64,000 nt of DNA. Origin: Bacillota bacterium. Its GTDB lineage: Bacteria > Bacillota > Clostridia > Oscillospirales > Ruminococcaceae. Shown in pieces: positions 1 to 8,916 of this stretch (position 1 is the stretch's first letter; every line of letters starts with the position of its first letter). Below the pieces are notes generated by a model that had not been told where the DNA came from, ran no database searches, and worked only from the letters and a program-made list of their open reading frames with translations. The DNA lies in assembly GCA_023415575.1 (NCBI GenBank), contig JAEZKF010000018.1, positions 1 through 64,000 on the forward strand, in the 5' to 3' direction. The translations under genes were made by a program, and so were the position numbers.

Positions 1-1
1 G

Positions 2-778
2 TTTGACGGCGAGAGCATGGTGCTTCATCCCTGCATTCCCGAGCACAGCTGTGCCGAGAATATCCTCTCCACCATCCGCGCTGACCGTGAGTTCACCACT
101 GAGGAAGCGCTGCTGCTTGACTTGATGCTGATTCTGCACGCTGAGCACGGCGGCGGCAACAACTCCACCTTTGTGTGCCGCGCGCTGACCTCATCCGGCA
201 CCGATACATACTCCGCAATCTCGGGAGCAATCGGCTCCTTAAAGGGTCCCAAGCACGGCGGTGCAAACTCCAAGGTTATGCAGATGCTCGACTACATCAA
301 GGCCGGCGTACACAACTGGGAGAGCGAGGGCGAGGTTGCCGACTTCCTGCGCAAGATTATCAACAAGCAGGCCGGCGATGGTTCCGGACTTATCTACGGT
401 ATCGGCCATGCCATCTACACCAAGAGCGACCCGCGCGCCGTTATCCTTAAGGAGAGGGCATCCGAGCTTGCCAAGGGCGGAGAGTATGAGGCGGAGTTCC
501 GCCTGCTTGAGCTCATTGAGCGTCTTGCCCCTGAGGTATTCTACGAGCACAAGGGCGGCTCCAAGGTTCTGAGCGCTAACGTCGACTTCTACTCCGGTCT
601 TGTGTACAAGATGCTGCGTATCCCGCCCGAGCTGTTTACACCCATGTTTGCCGTTGCCCGTATGGGCGGCTGGTGCGCACACCGCATCGAGGAGCTCACC
701 ACCTGCTCCAGAATTATCCGCCCCGCATACAAGGCAATTGACGGCGACCATCAGTATATACCGCTCAACGAGCGCTAA
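2..778 (+). CDS. Citrate synthase, 3' part (5' end outside window)
   Basis: Condenses acetyl-CoA with oxaloacetate to citrate, feeding 2-oxoglutarate and glutamate synthesis. The reading frame is open from base 2, so the ATG at 17 is internal and the gene is cut by the left edge. About 258 residues remain of a family usually 370-450 long. Visible motifs are the substrate-binding His in GPKHGGAN, the catalytic His in GIGHAIYTKSDPR, the catalytic Asp in NVDFYSG and the Arg-rich C-terminus (RIIRPAY). All three catalytic positions are present, so the enzyme should be active. Methylcitrate synthase is a close relative and cannot be excluded from this part alone. Confidence 0.93.
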   Translation, partial: FDGESMVLHPCIPEHSCAENILSTIRADREFTTEEALLLDLMLILHAEHGGGNNSTFVCRALTSSGTDTYSAISGAIGSLKGPKHGGANSKVMQMLDYIKAGVHNWESEGEVADFLRKIINKQAGDGSGLIYGIGHAIYTKSDPRAVILKERASELAKGGEYEAEFRLLELIERLAPEVFYEHKGGSKVLSANVDFYSGLVYKMLRIPPELFTPMFAVARMGGWCAHRIEELTTCSRIIRPAYKAIDGDHQYIPLNER

Positions 779-809
779 AATGCGGCTTTATTCGAGACAA
801 AATGACACG

Positions 810-840
810 AACCGTCCTTGCCAGGACGGTTCTTTTGTTT
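810..840 (+). terminator. Rho-independent terminator after citrate synthase
   Basis: Stem AACCGTCCT / AGGACGGTT with a TGCC loop, followed by a T-rich tail (TCTTTTGTTT), 32 bp after the citrate synthase stop. Confidence 0.85.
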
Positions 841-867
841 GAATTTTCCACACTAGTGTGCTATAAT
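839..867 (+). promoter_or_regulatory. Sigma-A promoter with palindrome in the spacer
   Basis: TTGAAT (839-844), 17-bp spacer, TATAAT (862-867). The spacer holds a perfect 12-bp palindrome, CACACTAGTGTG (849-860), where a repressor could bind. It lies upstream of the membrane protein gene at 935. The -35 box shares bases with the T tail of the preceding terminator. Confidence 0.6.
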
Positions 868-934
868 AAGGCTTACCCTTTATGGGTCTGCCCTTTATGC
901 AGGACACCGCATTCCCCATTCAGTAGACTAATAA

Positions 935-1810
935 ATGGAGTTGTTGATATTGAGGCGTAAATCGATTTGTGCGCTCGCCGTCGTGGCCGCCGCCGTTTTC
1001 ACGGCTATTCGGGTATGGCAATACCTGTGGATCATTAACATATCCACCGGCTTTTTTAGCACGATAGACCTGTCGGTGTATCTCTTGTACGGCGGGCTTG
1101 TGGTATTGCTTGTTCTGGCGGCCCTAACCAGCTTTCTTGATAAAACCATTGCAAAGGCGCGCACCTCTTTTCTTCACAGCCGCGCAACCGGAGCAATGCT
1201 GCTGCTTGCCGGCGGCGTAAACCTGTTTGCAAGCGCTTTTATGCTGGCGGGCATCATGGACGGCACGTCCATTCGCCTTGTCATCGCATCCGAGGCCCTT
1301 TTGGGCTTTGCTGCCTCGCTGGTGCTGTTGTATTTTGGTGTGCTCATTCTTTCTAAGCGTGGGATTCGGCACAAATTCCTGCCGCTTGTACCGCTTGCGT
1401 GGATAGCGGTTCGCCTTTTAAATGTCTTTCGGCGTACAAGCACGGTGCTGACCATCAGTGAAAACCTGCTTACGCTGATGTCGCTGGTCGCACTTAGCAT
1501 CTACTTTATGTATTTCGCCTTTGCCGTGGCAGGTCTCTTCTCTAAAACGGGTGCCCGCTGGATGTTCTTAAGCGCCATCATGGGTGTTGCGTTAGTGGTA
1601 CCCGCCACGCTCGGCATGCTGATTGCGGCAGCCGCACACGCATTCTATACTCTTGAGCCCATTTGGTATATCGAGCGCATCGCAACCCTTTCCCTTGCTC
1701 CCCTTATGCTTTACACGGCCTATTACACCGCTTTTGAGAAGGAGAGTTCCGAAAATCCGGCTACTAATCCGGTACTCGAAGGCCCCAGCGGTGATAGCTC
1801 GGATAACTAG
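935..1810 (+). CDS. Predicted polytopic membrane protein, unknown function
   Basis: About 291 residues with roughly seven hydrophobic segments spread along the chain and a short polar tail rich in Ser, Asn, Glu and Pro. I recognise no family and see no catalytic motif. The start is uncertain: the ATG at 935 has no ribosome site before it, while a GGAG at 936-939 would better serve TTG codons at 944 or 950, which would shorten the protein by three to five residues. It has its own promoter and stands alone between two terminators, so context gives no clue to its role. Confidence 0.6.
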   Translation: MELLILRRKSICALAVVAAAVFTAIRVWQYLWIINISTGFFSTIDLSVYLLYGGLVVLLVLAALTSFLDKTIAKARTSFLHSRATGAMLLLAGGVNLFASAFMLAGIMDGTSIRLVIASEALLGFAASLVLLYFGVLILSKRGIRHKFLPLVPLAWIAVRLLNVFRRTSTVLTISENLLTLMSLVALSIYFMYFAFAVAGLFSKTGARWMFLSAIMGVALVVPATLGMLIAAAAHAFYTLEPIWYIERIATLSLAPLMLYTAYYTAFEKESSENPATNPVLEGPSGDSSDN

Positions 1811-1822
1811 ATTAGCAAAGCA

Positions 1823-1865
1823 AAAACCCGTTCACGCCTAAGGCGCGAACGGGTTTATCTGTTTT
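1823..1865. terminator. Bidirectional terminator between convergent genes
   Basis: AAACCCGTTC / GAACGGGTTT long stem (1824-1855) with one mismatch, flanked by A-rich sequence on the left and T-rich on the right. It serves both the membrane protein gene and the ABC operon converging from the right. Confidence 0.85.
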
Positions 1866-1870
1866 ATAGG

Positions 1871-2665
1871 CTAATCAAGGTTTAAGCGTTTTGTGAGGAT
1901 TTGCTCACTTGCAATATAGTATCCTATACCCATAATCAGGTTGATGGCAAGCGTTCCGATTAGCATGATATAGATAAACGTAGGAGTAGTTTGGTTGTTA
2001 ACTATAAAGAGCTGAGGATTCACAAAGTAGGTCATAGCGAGAAGAATGCTTGAGAGAATCTGCGAAACGATGTTTAGCCCCAAAAAGGCACCAAACGAGG
2101 CTATCAGCTTATGGCGCGAGAACAGCTGTCCAATCGAGATGCTGGCATATAGGAAGAGGATTCCCGTAAACAGCGATACTACTATGCCTACAATAAACAA
2201 GGCAGCCGATACGCCAATGTTCAGGTTAATTGATTTCAGTTCATTGACAACTACTTCAATCGCCCTTGAAACCTCCGCCATCATGCCCTTTTGCGCTACC
2301 ATGATAAACACGGAGCCGAAAACTACGGCAGTACTGATGACCACCCATGCAGCCGCAATCAGGAGCTTTGCGGTGATGTTCTGCCATGTCTTGACCGGCA
2401 GGGTGAACATCAAATACCCTTCGTCGCCGAGCAGGTTCTTATAGAATCGCTGGATGATGATAAACACAGTGAGCGCCAGCGTCGCAAGGATAGCCAAGGC
2501 GTATGCGGTACCGGATAGGCCGGCTATAAGCCCGGTCCAACCCTCCGTAATCTGCATCGCGATAAAGAAGCGGTTGATGGTCGCAAACAGCACAACGGCA
2601 AGATAAAACGGAACGAATACGCGGGCAGTGGCCTTCCACTCATATTTAAGCAGTTTTCCTAACAT
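1871..2665 (-). CDS. ABC-2 type transporter permease
   Basis: Membrane subunit of an ABC exporter, 264 residues with six predicted transmembrane segments and the N-terminal GKLLKYEWKATAR amphipathic start typical of YtrC/ABC-2 permeases. It overlaps the ATPase gene upstream by a few bases, which suggests translational coupling. The substrate is unknown. In related GntR-controlled operons (ytr of Bacillus) the transporter responds to cell-wall-active peptides, so an envelope stress role is possible but only inferred. Confidence 0.85.
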   Translation of the reverse strand: MLGKLLKYEWKATARVFVPFYLAVVLFATINRFFIAMQITEGWTGLIAGLSGTAYALAILATLALTVFIIIQRFYKNLLGDEGYLMFTLPVKTWQNITAKLLIAAAWVVISTAVVFGSVFIMVAQKGMMAEVSRAIEVVVNELKSINLNIGVSAALFIVGIVVSLFTGILFLYASISIGQLFSRHKLIASFGAFLGLNIVSQILSSILLAMTYFVNPQLFIVNNQTTPTFIYIMLIGTLAINLIMGIGYYIASEQILTKRLNLD

Positions 2666-3360
2666 CTGAATACCTCCCGAAACAGTGCATCCACCGATTT
2701 GCCGTGGCGGTCGCGGATTTCATCCACGCTGCCGGTCAGGTTAACCGAGCCGTTTGACAGGAAGATTACATCGTCAAGCACCTGCTCGATGTCTGCAATA
2801 AGGTGGGTGGAAATGAGGACGGTCGCATTCTCGTTATAGTTGGTGAGAATGGTGCTAAGAATATAGTCTCTGGCTGCCGGGTCGACACCGCCGATGGGCT
2901 CGTCAAGCAGGTAAAGGTCTGCCTCGCGGCTCATGACAAGGATGAGCTGCACCTTCTCGCGCGTGCCCTTGGACATGGTCTTGAGCTTATCCTGCGTACT
3001 GATGCCGAGCTTGCCGAGCATATCATAGGCCTTTTTGGAATTGAAGTTATCATAAAAATCCGAGAAAAAGGCGATGATGTCGCTGACGCGCATCCAGTCG
3101 CTGAGGTAGGTTCGCTCCGGCAGATAGGAGACGATGCGCTTTGATTCTACGCCCGGCTTGTTGCCCGCAATCAGCAGTTCGCCCGATGTGGGTGTTAAAA
3201 GGCCATTTGCGATTTTTATAAGTGTGGTCTTGCCGCTGCCGTTGGGCCCCAGCAGGCCGACGATGCGACCGCGGCCGATGCTGATGTTCACACCGGAAAG
3301 TGCGGATTTTCCGGAATAGGATTTGCTGAGGTTCTTACATTCCAGAATCGGTGCGCTCAT
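2659..3360 (-). CDS. ABC transporter ATP-binding protein
   Basis: Cytoplasmic ATPase that pairs with the permease at 1871-2665. It is 233 residues long with a Walker A motif (GPNGSGKTT, about residues 37-45), a signature-like SKGTREKVQL in place of the classic LSGGQ, a Walker B (LYLLDEPIGGVDP) and the switch His (ISTHL). The modified signature is common in the BcrA/YtrB group of exporters. Its start overlaps the GntR stop by four bases (ATGA type), so the two are probably translated together. Confidence 0.93.
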   Translation of the reverse strand: MSAPILECKNLSKSYSGKSALSGVNISIGRGRIVGLLGPNGSGKTTLIKIANGLLTPTSGELLIAGNKPGVESKRIVSYLPERTYLSDWMRVSDIIAFFSDFYDNFNSKKAYDMLGKLGISTQDKLKTMSKGTREKVQLILVMSREADLYLLDEPIGGVDPAARDYILSTILTNYNENATVLISTHLIADIEQVLDDVIFLSNGSVNLTGSVDEIRDRHGKSVDALFREVFRC

Positions 3361-3728
3361 TGTCCCTTCTCCTCCCTTACCTCTGTCATTAGCTTGATGG
3401 TCTCTTCCCGGCTAAAGCCAATCTGCCCCATTCTCTCTAAGAATTCGGCAATCTGCTGCCGGGCAAGTTCGTTCTTTACCCTATCTATCATGCCCTTATC
3501 CTCCGTAATGTAGCGGCCGCTTGTGCGTTGTGTGTAAACAAGCCCGCTCTGTTCAAGGTCTGCAAGTGCCTTTTGCATGGTGTTGGGATTCACCCCGGCT
3601 TCGGCCGCTAAATCGCGCACCGACGGTAGCTTCTCCCCCGGTTGATAGCCGCCCGAAACGATCATAAGCTGAATGTGCTCCACCAGCTGCCGGAAGATCG
3701 GTCGGTCGGATTTGAGTTCCCACGTCAA
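3357..3728 (-). CDS. GntR-family transcriptional regulator, YtrA type
   Basis: A 123-residue one-component repressor with an N-terminal winged helix (FRQLVEHIQLMIVSGGYQPG, then LPSVRDLAAEAGVNPNTMQKAL) and only a short C-terminal dimerisation tail, as in the YtrA subfamily. The start is a TTG with GGAG eight bases upstream. It is the first gene of the operon and precedes the ABC transporter it presumably controls. A 36-bp near-perfect palindrome covers its promoter and is its likely operator. Confidence 0.93.
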   Translation of the reverse strand: MTWELKSDRPIFRQLVEHIQLMIVSGGYQPGEKLPSVRDLAAEAGVNPNTMQKALADLEQSGLVYTQRTSGRYITEDKGMIDRVKNELARQQIAEFLERMGQIGFSREETIKLMTEVREEKGQ

Positions 3729-3743
3729 TCTATCATCTCCTTT

Positions 3744-3800
3744 TGTATTATTGTACTAAGAGCTTAATACAATAATACAGTAATACAGTTCTGCTGTCAA
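3744..3800 (-). promoter_or_regulatory. Promoter and YtrA-type operator
   Basis: On the minus strand TTGACA (3795-3800), 17-bp spacer, TATTAT (3772-3777). A 36-bp inverted repeat (arms 3744-3760 and 3763-3779, one mismatch, 2-bp centre) covers the -10 box and the start of transcription. An extra half copy (TAATACAG) lies beside it. This is the arrangement expected for autorepression by the GntR regulator. Confidence 0.85.
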
Positions 3801-3847
3801 TACCCTATTTCAAATAATTTCTTATTATTTTGATGGGGGTTAAATGG

Positions 3848-3880
3848 AAAAGGGCACCCATGGCGGGTGCCCTTTCTTAT
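3848..3880 (-). terminator. Terminator after the short-chain dehydrogenase gene
   Basis: Perfect 11-bp stem AAAGGGCACCC / GGGTGCCCTTT with a 6-bp loop (3848-3875). T-rich sequence follows on both strands, so it also insulates the GntR operon on its left. Confidence 0.85.
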
Positions 3881-3915
3881 TCTTCTGATATGGCTCTTTG
3901 AATATGCGGATAGGC

Positions 3916-4671
3916 TTATTTATCCCCCTTGCGGCGCTGCTGGCCGTAGGCAATCCGCAGCAGGAAACGGTCTGAGGCAAATCGGCTGAAGAACTTAACC
4001 AGCTTCATTTGGTTGCCCGGGATGATAACAAGCTTGCGGCGCAGCATCTGGTCGATGGCATACTGTGCGACATACTCGCTTGAAAGCCCTTTAAGACTAA
4101 ACTGCACGCCTGCAGTGCTGTCAAACTCGGTGTGCACAGGCCCCGGGCAGAGTGCGCTGACCGAAACCGCACTGCCTCTGCGGCGGAGCTCCTCGTATAT
4201 GGCAAGGGTTAAGCGAAGAACATACGCCTTGCTTGCGTAGTAGCTCGATAACAGCGGCCCCGGCATAAAGGCGGCCGAGGAAGATACGTTGAGGATATAC
4301 CCGCGATTAGCCTTAATAAAGTCCCGCAAAAAGAGCTTTGTTAAGATGTGTACCGCCCGGATGTTGACGTCTATCATCTCAAGCTCCCTGTCAAGGTTAC
4401 TCTCCTCAAAGGAGCCGAATACCCCAAAACCCGCATTGTTAATAAGGATGTCGATGTGTTCATCCTTTACCTGTTCATAGAGGCTGTAGCATTCCTCTGC
4501 CTTGGCAAGGTCAAAGCACAGTACTTTAACGTTGCCCCCCAGCTCTTGTTTTAGCTCCAGCAGGCGGTCCGCCCTGCGCGCGGTCAGAATCAGATCGTAT
4601 CCCATGCGCGAGAATACCCGCGCCATGTCGCGCCCGATTCCGGAGCTTGCACCCGTAATTAATGCCTTCAT
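3916..4671 (-). CDS. Short-chain dehydrogenase/reductase (DltE-like)
   Basis: NAD(P)-dependent oxidoreductase with a Rossmann fold, 251 residues. It has TGASSGIG for cofactor binding at the N-terminus, NNAGFG in the middle, and the catalytic triad of a Ser in NVSSSAAF with YYASK carrying Tyr and Lys. The C-terminus is basic (QQRRKGDK). It is the last gene of an operon with a TetR regulator and a CrtI-like FAD oxidoreductase, so it may act on the same, probably lipophilic, substrate. The substrate itself cannot be read from the sequence. Confidence 0.9.
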   Translation of the reverse strand: MKALITGASSGIGRDMARVFSRMGYDLILTARRADRLLELKQELGGNVKVLCFDLAKAEECYSLYEQVKDEHIDILINNAGFGVFGSFEESNLDRELEMIDVNIRAVHILTKLFLRDFIKANRGYILNVSSSAAFMPGPLLSSYYASKAYVLRLTLAIYEELRRRGSAVSVSALCPGPVHTEFDSTAGVQFSLKGLSSEYVAQYAIDQMLRRKLVIIPGNQMKLVKFFSRFASDRFLLRIAYGQQRRKGDK

Positions 4672-4708
4672 ACTTGTTGCTGCGTCCTTTCTTTTTTTGC
4701 TGCTATGT

Positions 4709-5296
4709 TTAGTTAGTATCTGGTTTTAGTATTTGCACAATCCATTCCGGTTCCGGCAATGGGAGCTCAGGGTTTAGGGCCACGTGCTCCGCAATACCCT
4801 GAATTGCCCCCCAAAAGGCGACGGAGATTGCAAGGGGATCGCCGGTGCGTATCTGCCCAAGCTCCTGTCCCTTTGCAATGAGGTCTAACATCGGCATTAC
4901 CACATCAAAGCCACATACACGCTGCTTAACCAAGTCCGGTACGTCCTCGGAGTTAATTGCCTGCATCATAAGTAAGAACATCTTTGCGGTAAACGAGCTT
5001 TCGCGCAGGGCGCCGGTTGTCCCCTTTGCGATTTCATAAAACACATCAAACGGCGTCGGCGCCTGCATACACTGATTTATCATCTCTGTCGGAACCTGCA
5101 CGCCCAGTTCGACCAGCTCAAGGTATACCTGCTCCTTGCTTTTAAAGTAGTTAAAGAACAAACCGGTGCTCATGCCAAGACGCGTGGCAATATCCCGGAT
5201 GCCGGTTGCCGCATACCCCCGGGCGATGAACAAATCCATTGCGCACTGCATGATCTCCTGCCTGCGGCGCTGTCTGTTTTGCTCACGTTTTGTCAT
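4709..5296 (-). CDS. TetR/AcrR-family transcriptional regulator
   Basis: A 195-residue repressor with the TetR helix-turn-helix at about residues 11-55 (MQCAMDLFIARGYAATGIRDIATRLGMS, broken here by GLFFNYFKSKEQVYLEL) and a C-terminal ligand-binding region. It sits between the oxidoreductase and the dehydrogenase in one operon. The perfect 34-bp palindrome on the operon promoter at 6799-6832 is its likely operator, so the enzymes would be induced by a ligand of this protein. Confidence 0.92.
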   Translation of the reverse strand: MTKREQNRQRRRQEIMQCAMDLFIARGYAATGIRDIATRLGMSTGLFFNYFKSKEQVYLELVELGVQVPTEMINQCMQAPTPFDVFYEIAKGTTGALRESSFTAKMFLLMMQAINSEDVPDLVKQRVCGFDVVMPMLDLIAKGQELGQIRTGDPLAISVAFWGAIQGIAEHVALNPELPLPEPEWIVQILKPDTN

Positions 5297-5312
5297 GCTT
5301 TGTCCCTTCCTG

Positions 5313-6785
5313 TTACCGTACCTTTTTTAGAACCTTATATGCAGCGCTGCGACCTGATGCCACTGCGCTGCACAGGCCACCGCCGACTGTTGTCCACTGA
5401 CCGGCAAGATACAGCCCCTCTACCCCGTCAATGGTGGGTTTAATGCGGGTGTTAACGGTCTTTGCAGTCGGCGCAAAGCCCTCCCATGAGCCTTTATACA
5501 GGTTAGCATAACGCACATAGGTTGCGGGAGTTGCCACATCGGTGACCTCGATGGCATCGATAAACCCGGGCCACCGTCTCTCAATCGCCTGCGCAGCGTC
5601 CGCTGCAAGCTTCTCCTTGCGGGCGCGGTAGGCCGTAATGTCTGTTTCGCGCAGGTTCTGCCAGTAATCAAGCGGCGCACTAAACAGCATCATCACGCTG
5701 CTGTGGCCTTCGGGTGCTGCGGTTTTATCAAACTCAAACGAATTAATCGCAAATTGAGCAACGTCTATGTAATCGTCCGTTCCCTTCTCACCGGCACAGG
5801 AGAACTCATCCTTGCATTTATAGCTGACCGAATAGGGGATGTCAAAACGCTTGCTGAGGCCAAACGACACCACGCACAGCGGCGGGAATAAGGGTGCCTC
5901 ACGCAGCATCGTTTCAAGCTGCGGGTGGCGGTACTGCCCGCCCAGCATGCGGTAGATGGTATCGTACATATCGCAGGCAGCGATGACAAAGTCTGCCTCG
6001 TAGCGCACACCTTTAGACTCAACCGCGGTCGCCCTGCCGTTTGTCACCTCAATCTTGTCAACCTTAGAGCTCAGATGCAGGGTTCCGCCGAGGGAGCGGT
6101 ACTTCTCGCTCATGCGCCTTACCACATCGCGCGCACCGCCAATGGGGTAGCCAGCATCTCCGCCCATGCGCGTACCCAGCATTAAAATAAGCGCAAACAG
6201 CGTGAAATCCGGCGGCATTAGCTCAAAGAGGATATCGCGGATCGTTTCGCTTGAAAACCGGCCAGCATAGTCTTTTACCGTTATGTTCATGTTGCTGCCT
6301 GCAAGGGTAAGAAAGCCCATGCCGGAGAAGATCGTGCTAAAAAAATCCGAAACGGTGTCGATCACGCCGGTGGGCATCGATGTTTTGGACATCTTTCTTA
6401 CCTTGCGGCACAGGTCGCGAATCGGTTTTTCGTCAGAAGGTGAAATGCGAAGCAGGAAGGCCTCGAACTCGTCGACCTTCATGGGGATATCGTACATCTC
6501 GCCCTTTATTTCGGCACGGATGAAAGGTGCGTTGTAGATTTCGGTATCCGGGGCAAGGGCGCCCGTTTGAAGATAGAGCTTGTGAAACCCGTTGTCCCTG
6601 CGGGTGCCTACCATCCAACTGATGCACCCGTCAAACCAGTAGCCCTTTCTCTCCCAAGCGGTGCACATGCCGCCCGGCTGACCGGAGATTTCAAAGATCT
6701 CGGTCTGCACACCGTTTTGCTGTAGATAAATACCGGCGCTCAGACCCGCAAGTCCGGCGCCGATAATTGCCGCACGTTTTGTCAT
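5313..6785 (-). CDS. CrtI-like FAD/NAD(P)-dependent oxidoreductase
   Basis: A 490-residue flavoenzyme of the phytoene desaturase/retinol saturase superfamily. The N-terminus has the dinucleotide-binding fold (GAGLAGLSAGIYL) followed by the acidic FEISGQPGG; the C-terminus has the family's second FAD motif (VEGLYLAGQWTTVGGGLCSAVASG). Members oxidise, reduce or isomerise carbon double bonds in polyenes or related lipids. No carotenoid synthesis genes are seen nearby, so a carotenoid substrate is unlikely to be made here; a diet- or host-derived lipid is an open possibility. It is first in the operon, with its own promoter and operator. Confidence 0.85.
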   Translation of the reverse strand: MTKRAAIIGAGLAGLSAGIYLQQNGVQTEIFEISGQPGGMCTAWERKGYWFDGCISWMVGTRRDNGFHKLYLQTGALAPDTEIYNAPFIRAEIKGEMYDIPMKVDEFEAFLLRISPSDEKPIRDLCRKVRKMSKTSMPTGVIDTVSDFFSTIFSGMGFLTLAGSNMNITVKDYAGRFSSETIRDILFELMPPDFTLFALILMLGTRMGGDAGYPIGGARDVVRRMSEKYRSLGGTLHLSSKVDKIEVTNGRATAVESKGVRYEADFVIAACDMYDTIYRMLGGQYRHPQLETMLREAPLFPPLCVVSFGLSKRFDIPYSVSYKCKDEFSCAGEKGTDDYIDVAQFAINSFEFDKTAAPEGHSSVMMLFSAPLDYWQNLRETDITAYRARKEKLAADAAQAIERRWPGFIDAIEVTDVATPATYVRYANLYKGSWEGFAPTAKTVNTRIKPTIDGVEGLYLAGQWTTVGGGLCSAVASGRSAAYKVLKKVR

Positions 6786-6798
6786 TCGGAAAGCCCCC

Positions 6799-6856
6799 TA
6801 ATAAATATTGAACAATTGTTCAATATTTATTATACCCAATCTGTTCCAATTGTCAA
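6799..6856 (-). promoter_or_regulatory. Promoter with perfect 34-bp palindromic operator
   Basis: On the minus strand TTGACA (6851-6856), 16-bp spacer, TATAAT (6829-6834). Bases 6799-6832 are a perfect palindrome of 34 bp centred on CAATTG, overlapping the -10 box and the transcription start. The TTGAACA/TGTTCAA core resembles TetR-family sites. The TetR gene lies in the operon it precedes. Confidence 0.88.
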
Positions 6857-6875
6857 CCATTATTAACCTTTATTA

Positions 6876-7727
6876 TCAGAAGTTGATGTTGTCGGGGTCA
6901 GAGCCGATTCTGCCCGTGGTGCCCAGACCGTCGATTTTTGCCATATCCTCATCCGAAAGGGTAAAGTCAAACAGGGCTGCGTTCTGCTCCATGTGCTCCT
7001 TGCTTGATGCCTTGGGCAGCGGGATGATGCCCTTTTGCACATACCACCGCAGGGTAATCTGGGAAACCGACCTTGAGTACTTCTCGGCAAGTTCGCGCAG
7101 CAGGGGGATCTTAAAGATTCGGCCCTGCATCAGCGGGCTCCACGCCTCGACGAGGATATGATTGTTCTTACAAAACTCTGCAAGCTCCTCCTGCGGGTAT
7201 TCGGGGTGGAGCTCGATTTGGTTTACCATCGGCTTAATCTCGCAGGTTTCCATGAGGTCTTTGAGGTGGTGAACAAGGAAGTTGCTTACACCAATCGCCT
7301 TGATGCGGCCTGCGCGGTAAAGCTCCTCAAATGCCTTCCACGAGCCCTTATTGAGCTCCTTATAGTCGTGCTTGTGCCCGACCGGAACCGGCCAGTGTAT
7401 AAGGTAGAGGTCAACGTAATCAAGCCCCAGGCGCTTTAAGCTCGCTTCAAAGGCGCGCATGGTGTTATCGTACCCGTGGTCGCTGTTCCACAGCTTGGTG
7501 GTAATAAACAGGTCCTTGCGGTCTACCCCGCACTCACGCACGGCGCGGCCCACGCTTACCTCGTTTTCGTAGGCGGAAGCGGTATCGATATGGCGGTAGC
7601 CGCACTCGATAGCCTGCTTAACTGCGTTATAGGCTGCATCTCCCTCGGGAATCTGCCAGGTGCCAAAGCCGATACAGGGAATCTTTATCCCGTTGTGTAG
7701 TGTGTAGGTATCCTGCAAATTATTCAT
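6876..7727 (-). CDS. Aldo/keto reductase
   Basis: NADPH-dependent carbonyl reductase, 283 residues, TIM barrel. All four catalytic residues are visible: Asp in RHIDTASAY, Tyr in the same motif, Lys in ITTKLW and His in YLIHWP. The AKR5-like signature GVSNF and the cofactor site IPLPKASS are present. Such enzymes reduce aldehydes, methylglyoxal or 2,5-diketogluconate; the substrate here is unknown. It is a single-gene unit with its own promoter at 7843-7871 and lies upstream of the CrtI-like operon on the same strand. Confidence 0.93.
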   Translation of the reverse strand: MNNLQDTYTLHNGIKIPCIGFGTWQIPEGDAAYNAVKQAIECGYRHIDTASAYENEVSVGRAVRECGVDRKDLFITTKLWNSDHGYDNTMRAFEASLKRLGLDYVDLYLIHWPVPVGHKHDYKELNKGSWKAFEELYRAGRIKAIGVSNFLVHHLKDLMETCEIKPMVNQIELHPEYPQEELAEFCKNNHILVEAWSPLMQGRIFKIPLLRELAEKYSRSVSQITLRWYVQKGIIPLPKASSKEHMEQNAALFDFTLSDEDMAKIDGLGTTGRIGSDPDNINF

Positions 7728-7778
7728 CGCTGCCCCTCACTTTCTGCTTCCCCCTACCGGGGCAAGCTGCTTAATCTT

Positions 7779-7826
7779 GCTGCACGAGCGCCGGCCTTAC
7801 GAGAGTAAATAACCATCCCGTGCAGC
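7779..7826 (-). promoter_or_regulatory. Hairpin in the leader of the aldo/keto reductase gene
   Basis: An 8-bp perfect stem (GCTGCACG / CGTGCAGC) with a 32-nt loop in the roughly 110-nt untranslated leader. A second small GC-rich stem lies nearer the start codon. No known riboswitch was recognised. Confidence 0.35.
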
Positions 7827-7842
7827 GGAACACATCGAAATT

Positions 7843-7871
7843 ATTATAACACAAAATTGGTATATTATGAA
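7843..7871 (-). promoter_or_regulatory. Sigma-A promoter of the aldo/keto reductase gene
   Basis: Minus strand TTCATA (7866-7871), 17-bp spacer, TATAAT (7843-7848), giving a leader of about 110 nt. Confidence 0.65.
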
Positions 7872-7886
7872 GTAAATCCATACCAA

Positions 7887-7917
7887 AAGACCGCATGGGA
7901 AAGCCTCATGCGGTCTT
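7887..7917 (-). terminator. Terminator of the arginine operon
   Basis: AAGACCGCATG / CATGCGGTCTT stem just after the argF stop; the minus strand continues TTTTGG. Confidence 0.88.
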
Positions 7918-7936
7918 ACGATAATCAGATATTAAG

Positions 7937-8845
<909 letters not shown>

Positions 8846-8916
8846 CGGTATTCGCCTGCCTTTCCGGTTTTGTCAAAAACCCTTTGATGTTTACTCCGCA
8901 AGAGCGGATGGAATAC

